Assembly: GCA_023299895.1 (NCBI GenBank)
Contig: JALZWI010000107.1
Span: 1 to 7,485 of the forward strand
DNA: 7,485 nt
Direction of reading: 5' to 3'
DNA from: Arenicella sp.
Lineage (GTDB): Bacteria > Pseudomonadota > Gammaproteobacteria > Arenicellales > Arenicellaceae
The notes under the pieces are model-generated. The model was not told the DNA's origin, did not search any database, and saw only the letters and a program-made list of their open reading frames with translations. Shown here one piece after another: positions 1 through 5,971 of this stretch. The position numbers were made by a program, and so were the translations under genes. Each line of letters opens with the position of its first letter. Position 1 is the stretch's first letter.

Positions 1-438
1 TAAATCTAAATAAATTTGGTAGTCGCCTGGGCAATAGAATGGACCAGATTGAGCCTGACCTATTCCACACGCAGATCGAACTTGCCCAGTATATAAAACA
101 AGTTTGGGGGGCTGATAAGTTTTACCCATTTGAGCAAACACCGTAGTCCACGTATCTTCTGTCTCAGCCAAAATTACAGAAACAAACTGTCTCGCCTCAT
201 CTTGTTGCGCCGTTTGTTGGCCTGAGCTCGGGGCCTCATATTGCTGAGTACTTACTTGCGAACCGCCACCAATAAATAGCCCAAGTATTTTTGATACATC
301 ATCACCAAAAAAGACACTAGCAAGCAGTAAAATTATCATTGCACCACCGCCAACTGCTTTAGTGTTTCGTCCACTTGATAAACGACTTCCACGTCGATCT
401 ACAACATTGTCACTTTGTCTTCTTCCACGCCAACGCAT
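1..438 (-). CDS. ypfJ: YpfJ-family neutral zinc metallopeptidase, 3' part beyond the window
   Basis: The frame stays open from an ATG at 438 to the window edge and gives the first 146 residues; the family is usually close to 300, so about half is visible. The start MRWRGRRQSDNVVDRRG is the characteristic N-terminal signature of this family. It is followed by a basic stretch and one hydrophobic segment (about residues 28-44), giving a membrane anchor. A Gly/Gln/Ser-rich linker follows, and then the start of the peptidase domain, with Cys124 and Cys136 in the pattern SACG...SGPFYCPGD and then YLDL. The HExxH zinc motif, which should follow shortly after, lies outside the window, so catalytic competence cannot be judged. 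A TAGGAG ribosome binding site sits 6 bases before the ATG. The gene is 38 bases downstream of the HPt gene on the same strand and may be co-transcribed, but its role is probably independent. Substrates of the family are not established. Confidence 0.93.
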   Translation of the reverse strand, partial: MRWRGRRQSDNVVDRRGSRLSSGRNTKAVGGGAMIILLLASVFFGDDVSKILGLFIGGGSQVSTQQYEAPSSGQQTAQQDEARQFVSVILAETEDTWTTVFAQMGKTYQPPKLVLYTGQVRSACGIGQAQSGPFYCPGDYQIYLDL

Positions 439-476
439 ACTCGACTCCTAATTATTAAAAACGCCCTATACGAAGT

Positions 477-785
477 CTAGCTCCGCACATGTAAGTTAAG
501 CAAGTTTCTTAAGTTCAATAATTCATGCTGTAGTCGATCAGCATCTTGTTCATTAATGGTGCTCATTGCATCGCGAGCCACTTTTGCTAAATCTGCATAA
601 CCATACATACCCAGAGAGCCTGCTAATTTATGCACATCGTCTTTAATCACGTCATAAACCTCTTGCGGTGGCTCAGCATGGTCTAGCAGTGCATGTAAAT
701 GCTTGGTAAGCATATTCGCCTTTTCTGGCATACTGCCTTTATAGCGTTCACGTAATTCTTGTATTTGTTGTGATTCTGAAGTCAT
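477..785 (-). CDS. Single-domain HPt (histidine phosphotransfer) protein
   Basis: This 102-residue, all-helical, soluble protein consists of one HPt domain. The phosphorylatable histidine is His52 in VHKLAGSLGMYGYADLA, a good match to the HPt consensus HxLKGxxxxxG. The helix after it contains the usual small and hydrophobic residues (residues 53-73). HPt proteins carry phosphate from the receiver of a hybrid kinase to a separate response regulator, or back again. The gene begins 23 bases after the stop of the hybrid kinase, which itself lacks an HPt domain, so this is its obvious partner. The OmpR-type regulator at 5026-5715 is the likely final acceptor; that link is inferred from proximity. 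The ribosome binding site is weak (AGTAAG). The domain assignment is secure; the pairing is very likely but unproven. Confidence 0.9.
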   Translation of the reverse strand: MTSESQQIQELRERYKGSMPEKANMLTKHLHALLDHAEPPQEVYDVIKDDVHKLAGSLGMYGYADLAKVARDAMSTINEQDADRLQHELLNLRNLLNLHVRS

Positions 786-808
786 TATACTTACTAGTAT
801 TTAAATTA

Positions 809-2308
809 TTATCTTGCAGAAATTTGTCCCGCGATACGAAAAATATCATTAACATCAACGGGCTTTACCAAGTAACCATCGCAACCCAACTCTTCGACTT
901 TACTTTGTTCCGTCTCGAATGGTGATGCGCTCATCACAACAACAGGGGTTTTATCGCCTTTTTCGCGAATAAGCTGGATCGCTTTGTAGCCAGTCATTAT
1001 TGGCATATGGATATCCATTAGGATCAAATCAAAAGTTGACCGCTCAGCTTTTTCAACTGCTAGTGCTCCGTTTTCGACACGGTCAACGATGGCACCTTGT
1101 TCAATCAATAAAATGGACACTAAGTCAGCAATATCATCATCGTCTTCTACTAATAAGATGTTAAGCGCTTGATCAGGTCGAATAACAGCAGCATCTGACT
1201 CCACCTGAAGCCGCTCTACCTGGGGTGCCGCCAGATCAAATTCAGCTGTCGTGCCTTGATCGAGAACTGAGTTGATTGTCAAGCCCCCCCCCATCAAATC
1301 AATAATTCTTTTGGTGATAGTCAGACCTAAGCCAGTACCTGCTTTTCCAGTATTGGGTGCTTGCCAAAATGGCAGTAATATTTTTTCTAAATTTTCTTTA
1401 CTGATGCCTGGGCCAGTGTCCACTACTTTCACTGTCAATTGATCATTTTGCCAATTCACATCCACATTTACAGAGCCTATATCAGTAAATTTAATTGCGT
1501 TGCCGACGATATTAATCAAGCATTGTCGCAAGCGACTATCATCCACTAAGGCAATCGCGTTGTCTGGCACATTACTGATTAGATTAAACTCTATATTTTT
1601 AGTCGCGGTTAAAGGGTCCAATAATATAGACACATCGTGAAAAAGTTCTGACAAATCAGTTGCTTTAGGGTTAACAATAATTTCACCAGAATCAAGCTTG
1701 CCATGATCTAATAAATTTTCAACCAGCGATAACAAATGACTGCTCGAACGCCTTACAGCAGACAAATAATCACTTGCCCCGGGGACATATTGGTCGAGTA
1801 AAGTAATATCTCGACTTAATAAATTGGTATAACCAATAATAGAGCTGAGTGGCGTACGAAACTCATGTGAAACACCAGATAAAAAACTACTCTGCAAGCG
1901 ACTTGCTTCATCCAATTTTTGCAATAATTTTTTTTGCTGATTAAGCAATAATTCATTTTCATTAGCATGTTGCTGTAAAGCCTGACGTTGCTGAAAATGT
2001 TTAGCCGCGTCACTAATAACAATAATCACGCTCTCTACTTCTGGAAGAATTCGAATTGATATTGGCTCGCCGACTGGATTACTAACCATTGGCAGGTGTA
2101 ATTCAGAATGCGTATCCATTCCGACCATAAAATCCATATAGTCAGTAATATTCGCACCGCTTGGAATAGCAGAAAAACCAAACTGCTCAATGTTATCTGA
2201 AACACTTTTTACAATCATTGAGTGATCCAAGCACAAATAAGCTATATCTAACTTATTAACCAGTTTGTCGCTAAATGTTTTTTTTATTGCAATATTACTC
2301 ATATTCAT
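809..2308 (-). CDS. Soluble hybrid histidine kinase: PAS-like, HisKA, HATPase, receiver
   Basis: The longest frame is 500 residues from a GTG at 2311, but the next codon is ATG (2308), which I prefer; ATG 2302 is also possible because no strong ribosome binding site separates them. Numbering here starts at the GTG. Residues 20-103 resemble a PAS sensor fold. A coiled coil follows (about 105-140), then the HisKA H-box with His149 in SHEFRTPLSS. The ATPase domain has an N-box (Asn267, Asn271 in NIVGNAIKFT), G1 (DTGPGIS, 298-304), an F-box (LPFWQ, 313-317) and G2 (GTGLGL, 325-330). The C-terminal receiver (384-497) has Glu389/Asp390, phosphoacceptor Asp433 in LMDIHMP, Ser461 and Lys483. There is no transmembrane segment, so the signal sensed is cytosolic or comes from a partner protein. 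The adjacent GTPase module is a candidate source. All catalytic residues are present, so the kinase should be active. The ligand is unknown. Confidence 0.95.
   Translation of the reverse strand: MNMSNIAIKKTFSDKLVNKLDIAYLCLDHSMIVKSVSDNIEQFGFSAIPSGANITDYMDFMVGMDTHSELHLPMVSNPVGEPISIRILPEVESVIIVISDAAKHFQQRQALQQHANENELLLNQQKKLLQKLDEASRLQSSFLSGVSHEFRTPLSSIIGYTNLLSRDITLLDQYVPGASDYLSAVRRSSSHLLSLVENLLDHGKLDSGEIIVNPKATDLSELFHDVSILLDPLTATKNIEFNLISNVPDNAIALVDDSRLRQCLINIVGNAIKFTDIGSVNVDVNWQNDQLTVKVVDTGPGISKENLEKILLPFWQAPNTGKAGTGLGLTITKRIIDLMGGGLTINSVLDQGTTAEFDLAAPQVERLQVESDAAVIRPDQALNILLVEDDDDIADLVSILLIEQGAIVDRVENGALAVEKAERSTFDLILMDIHMPIMTGYKAIQLIREKGDKTPVVVMSASPFETEQSKVEELGCDGYLVKPVDVNDIFRIAGQISAR
1284..1292 (-). 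repeat. Nine-G homopolymer inside the kinase gene
   Basis: Nine consecutive C on the plus strand (G on the coding strand) run from the last base of the Met340 codon through Gly341-Gly343 of the hybrid kinase, near the end of the ATPase domain. The reading frame is intact at this length. Tracts of this kind can slip during replication, and a change of one base would remove the receiver domain. Confidence 0.9.
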
Positions 2309-2450
2309 CACATCAAAGATTAGCTATACCCTCTTAAACGAATTCTTTTAGTTATGCAGACACATATTGTTAAAGCCGTTAGCTTATTTATTATGACTAC
2401 TAACTTTTTTACGAAAAACTATTATCTTGTTTTATTAAAAAGAAACCAGT

Positions 2451-2936
2451 TCATTCAAATAAAGCAACCAGACTAGAGAATAAATGATCAACATTATCAC
2501 CTTCTTTTGCACTGGTCTTAACAATCTGTAGACCTGTTTCTTGCATGTCTTCGATTAATTGATTCGAAACAGCCCAATCAGGCGAATCACTTTTGTTTAA
2601 TGCGATAACGCAAGGCACTTTACCTAGGCGTTGTTCAACAGTACTCAGAAAGTCAGAAATAGAAACAACTGTTTCTTCACGAGTACCATCAACAACTAAA
2701 ATAATACCCGCGGAACCAACTAAATAGTTCAGATTTATTGGCGATATTGAATCACGACCTGCAATATCCCAAACCACCAACTTGGTATCACCTACAAACG
2801 CAGTGTCGATCTTAACGCCAACGGTAGTTAAATACTTATCGGAAAAGACATTGTTAACAAATTTTTGCGTTAGGCTGGTTTTACCCACAGCAAACTCGCC
2901 AATCATGCATATTTTCTTCTTTTGAGTGTCCTTCAT
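2451..2936 (-). CDS. Rab/Ras-like small GTPase
   Basis: The frame opens at ATG 2975, but I place the start at ATG 2936 (161 residues). The extra 13 residues overlap the upstream gene, have no ribosome binding site and do not look like the family, whereas MKDTQKKKICMIGEFAVGKT is a typical beginning. In the 161-residue numbering the G motifs are: P-loop GEFAVGKTS (13-21), switch I Thr38 in TTVGVK, G3 WDIAGRD (56-62), G4 NKSD (114-117) and G5 TSAK (141-144). The protein is therefore a complete Ras-superfamily G domain. Position 61, where Ras and Rab have the catalytic Gln, is Arg. There is no C-terminal cysteine for lipidation, so membrane targeting would need a partner. That partner is plausibly the membrane protein encoded 22 bases upstream. 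The sequence fits the bacterial Rab-like group of unknown function better than MglA. Its effector is unknown. Confidence 0.93.
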   Translation of the reverse strand: MKDTQKKKICMIGEFAVGKTSLTQKFVNNVFSDKYLTTVGVKIDTAFVGDTKLVVWDIAGRDSISPINLNYLVGSAGIILVVDGTREETVVSISDFLSTVEQRLGKVPCVIALNKSDSPDWAVSNQLIEDMQETGLQIVKTSAKEGDNVDHLFSSLVALFE

Positions 2937-2958
2937 TTTACATTTCCAGCTTAGAGCG

Positions 2959-4383
2959 TTACTTTTCGAAAACATCTATTGATATTTCAAGCCAGGGCGT
3001 ATTACTCAACTCTAAGAGATTGCCACCTAAGCCTTCAAGTTGATCACTAAAGTACTGCCGTAACGACGAAAAAGAGGCATACAATTTGGTGGTGTCTAAT
3101 CTATCTTCCACCACAAGTTGGCGCAATCGAATATCATTATTTAGCAACCACTCAATGGGCGCATGGCCTTCGATGAACAACCCTTGATCATTCGAATTAA
3201 ATTGCACGCCATCGGGGGCAACTAACTCTCTTATTAACCTCGTCATAACGACATCAGGATCAAGCGACCGAAATGGTGCCGTCTTAAACTGTAGAGTATC
3301 TTTATCAATGTTATTAGCGCTTAAAATAGCGTAAGGAATTTGCGCATCAAAATCCTGCAGCCCTTCGATAACAATATTATCGTTATCCCAAAACATTTGT
3401 GTAACAAATAAACCCGGCACTTCTTTCAAATAACGCTCTGCCGTGTTGATTTTTGAATTCTGCACAAACCAGTTATAAGCAAAATAATACACGCTCGCTA
3501 TCAAAACAATGCTGATCAGTGTTTGCGCAATCGAGGGTCGGGATATCAATCCGTCATCACCCTCTAATAACTCTAATTGAAGTAATGGCTCAAGCTTATC
3601 TTCAATGCCTGCAAAAGTAGAACTATCGCCATCAAAGTCAGCTAACTCTTGTGCATAATCAGTTCGAACACCGTCCAACATATCATAAAGGTCATGTTTT
3701 AAACTTTCAGGTGCGTTACCAAAAATAACACAGGCTAACATTGCATTTGGACTATGCGCTAGCCAGACTTTATACTCACCTACTTTAAAGTCAGTTAAAC
3801 GATCTTCTTCATTTTGCGAAAAGGAATCTTGCACAAAACTCTGAATCGCCGATAACATTCCACTTACCGCATCACTATCAAGGCTACTGACACCCTCACC
3901 TGCAATGTCTGCTATGCAGATACTGCTATCACGATCAATCAAATAAAGGTGCTCAACTTTAAATTTTAAGGATTTTCGAAGTGCTAATTCGGCATATGGC
4001 ACTCCGGTTCGCATCGCTTGCATGCGGAGCTTCAGACCTTCAGCAGAAGTGGCCGATTCAATTGTATGGTTAATCGTGACCATCATCGACGTCATCGCCT
4101 GCGTAATAGCACGCCGAATTGACGGGCCCATTACCGGATATAGAATCTGTGCGTATTCTTCAGGCTCAGCTCTAATCGCCTGTTTTAAGCTTTCTGATAT
4201 TGGTTTTTTAAACGCTTCGATTAAACGATCATCCTGCTCGACACCAGCAATAATTGCTGGTGGTAACACTTCAAGCACATCCTTGGTGCGAGATTCAATA
4301 TTTTCTATGCGCTCCTTTAACTCTGCGAGCTTTTCAGCATCAGCCCCAACAATAATTTGCCTAAGCTCTTCTAACTGGCTCAT
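2959..4383 (-). CDS. One-pass membrane protein, roadblock/longin-like region plus BON-like repeats
   Basis: This 474-residue protein has no standard name. Residues 4-30 form a charged helix starting LEELRQIIVG. Residues 35-140 are a helical conserved region with LYPVMGPSIRRAI (81-93) and GLKLRMQAMRTGVPYAEL (116-133). Residues 141-245 alternate as two strands, a helix, three strands and a helix, beginning VEHLYLIDRDSSICIAD, which looks like a roadblock/longin fold; this is inference from pattern only. One transmembrane helix spans about 284-307. The part beyond it has two similar strand pairs (VPGLFVTQMF...IVIEGLQD at 322-343 and APDGVQFNS...LFIEGHAP at 389-409), BON-like. From memory, relatives next to similar GTPases end in an OmpA-type peptidoglycan-binding domain; none is visible here. 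It probably anchors or regulates the GTPase encoded just downstream and links cytosol to envelope. No clear ribosome binding site precedes the ATG. Confidence 0.7.
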   Translation of the reverse strand: MSQLEELRQIIVGADAEKLAELKERIENIESRTKDVLEVLPPAIIAGVEQDDRLIEAFKKPISESLKQAIRAEPEEYAQILYPVMGPSIRRAITQAMTSMMVTINHTIESATSAEGLKLRMQAMRTGVPYAELALRKSLKFKVEHLYLIDRDSSICIADIAGEGVSSLDSDAVSGMLSAIQSFVQDSFSQNEEDRLTDFKVGEYKVWLAHSPNAMLACVIFGNAPESLKHDLYDMLDGVRTDYAQELADFDGDSSTFAGIEDKLEPLLQLELLEGDDGLISRPSIAQTLISIVLIASVYYFAYNWFVQNSKINTAERYLKEVPGLFVTQMFWDNDNIVIEGLQDFDAQIPYAILSANNIDKDTLQFKTAPFRSLDPDVVMTRLIRELVAPDGVQFNSNDQGLFIEGHAPIEWLLNNDIRLRQLVVEDRLDTTKLYASFSSLRQYFSDQLEGLGGNLLELSNTPWLEISIDVFEK

Positions 4384-4432
4384 GCTGATATACAGATAAA
4401 AGCAGTCATACTATTAAAAATATAATTCTAAA

Positions 4433-4975
4433 TTAATTGCTGCTGCGCAACTTAACAGCAACTTCATCCAGCAATAACGCTAATGATTGTCTGCCAACTT
4501 TATCCGATTCGAGTTGATTCTTTTGTGCTTTAATTTCTGTGGTTAATTCTTTTTGCGCAGATAATAACTGCTCGACGAGATCTTGCTGACTCTCTTCCAA
4601 GACCTTACGTACTTCAACTAACTCTTGATTAGCTTGATCTTCCATCACAGTGATTGAATGCTGTAACGCCGTCTCGGCTTCACTAAAACTTTTCTGCAGA
4701 CTAGTAAATTCTGTATCACGGTTACTATTTTCCGAAACAATTCGCTTATCAAGAGCAGCCAATGATTGATTCACTTTGCTATCCATGTCGTTGATTTTAT
4801 TAACCAATTTATTCATCAGCTGATCAACATCCGCCTCGAGGCGCGCTTCTAAATCGGCAAACCTTTGTTCGAAACTAGCGACATACTTCCCAAATAGAAT
4901 ATCTCTGACTTTTTCAATGTCGCCTAAGCCAGGATTAATTATTTCTGCAGACTGCCTTTTATTATTATCAACCAT
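4433..4975 (-). CDS. Coiled-coil protein of the GTPase locus, function unknown
   Basis: The protein has 180 residues from ATG 4975. The frame also allows a GTG immediately before it, but the ribosome binding site favours the ATG. There is no signal peptide or membrane segment. A short N-terminal tail leads into IEKVRDILFGKYVASFEQRF and then an almost continuous helix (about residues 35-165), rich in Glu, Gln, Lys, Leu and Ala with heptad-like spacing, so an elongated oligomeric coiled coil is expected. The N-terminal motif resembles the start of the next gene's product (LEELRQIIVG). I recall similar short coiled-coil proteins beside bacterial Rab-like GTPases, but cannot name a characterised member. 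A role as scaffold or GTPase effector is inferred from position only. It lies 50 bases after the response regulator gene and 49 bases before the membrane protein gene. Confidence 0.8.
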   Translation of the reverse strand: MVDNNKRQSAEIINPGLGDIEKVRDILFGKYVASFEQRFADLEARLEADVDQLMNKLVNKINDMDSKVNQSLAALDKRIVSENSNRDTEFTSLQKSFSEAETALQHSITVMEDQANQELVEVRKVLEESQQDLVEQLLSAQKELTTEIKAQKNQLESDKVGRQSLALLLDEVAVKLRSSN

Positions 4976-4978
4976 CAC

Positions 4979-4986
4979 TCACCTCT
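4979..4986 (-). promoter_or_regulatory. Ribosome binding site deciding the coiled-coil protein start
   Basis: The coding strand reads AGAGGTGA directly before GTG ATG. The GAGG core is 6 bases from the ATG at 4975 but only 3 from the GTG at 4978, so the ATG is the better start. Confidence 0.65.
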
Positions 4987-5025
4987 AATAAAACATTTAA
5001 AACTCTATATAACTATATGTTTATT

Positions 5026-5715
5026 CTACACTATATTTTCCAATCGGTAACCATGTCGATAAACAGAAGTTAATTTCCAGTTTGGCTCATTATCAATATT
5101 AAGCTTTGATCGCAGTCGACTCACATGCGTATCAATGGTTCGTGTATTTACCTGTGCACTAGTTCCCCACACCATTTCCAACAGGTGTCCACGCGAAATA
5201 ACTCTACCCATATTCTTAAATAGGAATAAGGTTAATTCATATTCCTTTTGGGTCATATCGACCACATTACCGTTATAGGTAACCTCTCGTAGCTTAGTAT
5301 CAACATTGTATGGCTCAATTTTATAAGTATCAGCGACGTTTTCTTCACCATAACCAACGCGTCTTGCAATGGCATTAATTCTCGCCATGGTCTCGTTATG
5401 GCGAACTGGTTTAGTCATGTAGTCATCCGCGCCGTGCTGCAAAGCAGCAACAATGTCCTCTTCAGCATCTCGTTGAGTGATAAATACAACTGGCACAACA
5501 GGGTCAAGTTGGTCACGTAAATGCTTTAACACATCGAGACCATTAAAGTTTGGGACCATCCAGTCCAATAACACTAAATCATAGCTGTCTAACGAGTATC
5601 CGCGAATAAATTTATTTCCGTCATTATAAACGGTAGTCTGATGCCCCCCTTCTTCAAGCCACGCACATAATAGATCAGCTTGATCTGTATCATCCTCAAG
5701 AATAACTATTCTCAT
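5026..5715 (-). CDS. OmpR/PhoB-family response regulator
   Basis: This 229-residue protein has two domains. The receiver (1-120) has the acidic cluster Glu7-Asp8-Asp9, phosphoacceptor Asp51 in LLDWMVP, Thr80 and Lys102-Pro103. The C-terminal winged helix (about 130-227) has the recognition helix TRTIDTHVSRLRSKL (191-205) and the wing YRHGYRLE (219-226). It is thus a phosphorylation-controlled DNA-binding transcription regulator with all key residues. It is the first gene of the minus-strand block and may control this block or the divergent yjgR. No orthodox kinase follows it directly. The hybrid kinase plus HPt further down the same strand would supply phosphate by a relay, which is unusual for an OmpR-type regulator but known. 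AAGG sits 8 bases before the ATG. Family assignment is certain; its targets are unknown. Confidence 0.95.
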   Translation of the reverse strand: MRIVILEDDTDQADLLCAWLEEGGHQTTVYNDGNKFIRGYSLDSYDLVLLDWMVPNFNGLDVLKHLRDQLDPVVPVVFITQRDAEEDIVAALQHGADDYMTKPVRHNETMARINAIARRVGYGEENVADTYKIEPYNVDTKLREVTYNGNVVDMTQKEYELTLFLFKNMGRVISRGHLLEMVWGTSAQVNTRTIDTHVSRLRSKLNIDNEPNWKLTSVYRHGYRLENIV

Positions 5716-5723
5716 ACATTCTG

Positions 5724-5729
5724 CCTTTT
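5724..5729 (-). promoter_or_regulatory. Ribosome binding site of the response regulator gene
   Basis: The coding strand has AAAAGG with 8 bases to the ATG at 5715. It is one of the clearer ribosome binding sites in the block and supports that start. Confidence 0.6.
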
Positions 5730-5753
5730 ATATATAATAATCATGAGCCATTT

Positions 5754-5781
5754 ATTGAATGAACATTCTCTAAATTGGCAA
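5754..5781 (-). promoter_or_regulatory. Candidate sigma70 promoter for the response regulator operon
   Basis: On the minus strand, TTGCCA (5776-5781, five of six to the -35 consensus) is followed after 16 bases by TTCAAT (5754-5759, four of six to the -10). It would give a leader of about 30 bases. The -10 is weak, and the region is AT-rich, so this is a candidate only. Confidence 0.3.
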
Positions 5782-5785
5782 AAAT

Positions 5786-5825
5786 ATTTTTAATTGAAAA
5801 ACAATCATTAACTTCAATTAAAAAT
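5786..5825. repeat. Perfect 13-base inverted repeat in the divergent intergenic region
   Basis: ATTTTTAATTGAA (5786-5798) and TTCAATTAAAAAT (5813-5825) are exact reverse complements separated by 14 bases. The element lies between two divergent starts, so it is not a gene-end terminator. It sits just upstream of the candidate -35 for the response regulator operon, a typical activator position. It could be an operator dyad, perhaps for the adjacent regulator, or only an AT-rich hairpin. Confidence 0.6.
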
Positions 5826-5902
5826 GTGAGAAAGTGTTACTAAAAACTCGTAGCTCATAACAACTTCCGAAAACGATAGAGGGATACGCTTACTTATGCT
5901 AC

Positions 5903-5933
5903 TTTAAGCTTAACACCTAACCATCTATATAAT
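5903..5933 (+). promoter_or_regulatory. Candidate promoter for yjgR
   Basis: A perfect TATAAT occurs at 5928-5933, 38 bases before the yjgR ATG. The best upstream match is only TTTAAG (5903-5908) at a 19-base spacing, so the -35 is poor and an activator may be needed. The leader would be about 30 bases. Confidence 0.4.
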
Positions 5934-5971
5934 ACTCATTTTTTTTAACTCTAAGCAATTAATTTATAACA

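Noticed and set aside
1816..2022. Minus-strand 68-codon frame inside the kinase gene
   Set aside because: Same-strand shifted frame over the conserved H-box region; the kinase frame explains the sequence.
2937..2975. Upstream ATG extending the GTPase by 13 residues
   Set aside because: It overlaps the preceding gene, has no ribosome binding site and adds residues unlike the family N-terminus.
4022..4399. Plus-strand open frame of 125 codons
   Set aside because: It lies wholly antisense to the well-supported membrane protein gene, is Ser/Ile-rich low-complexity and shows no recognisable domain.
477..5715. MglA/MglB motility locus
   Set aside because: The GTPase is closer to generic Rab-like bacterial GTPases, and no stand-alone roadblock MglB protein is present.
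5730..5735. TATATA on the minus strand as a -10 box for the response regulator
   Set aside because: Transcription would begin within the ribosome binding site, leaving almost no leader.
5757..5768. Short dyad GAATG-AA-CATTC
   Set aside because: Only five paired bases, likely chance; no second copy seen.
5780..5791. AAAAATATTTTT palindrome
   Set aside because: Simple A/T palindrome expected by chance in this AT-rich stretch; it overlaps the stronger 13-base inverted repeat.
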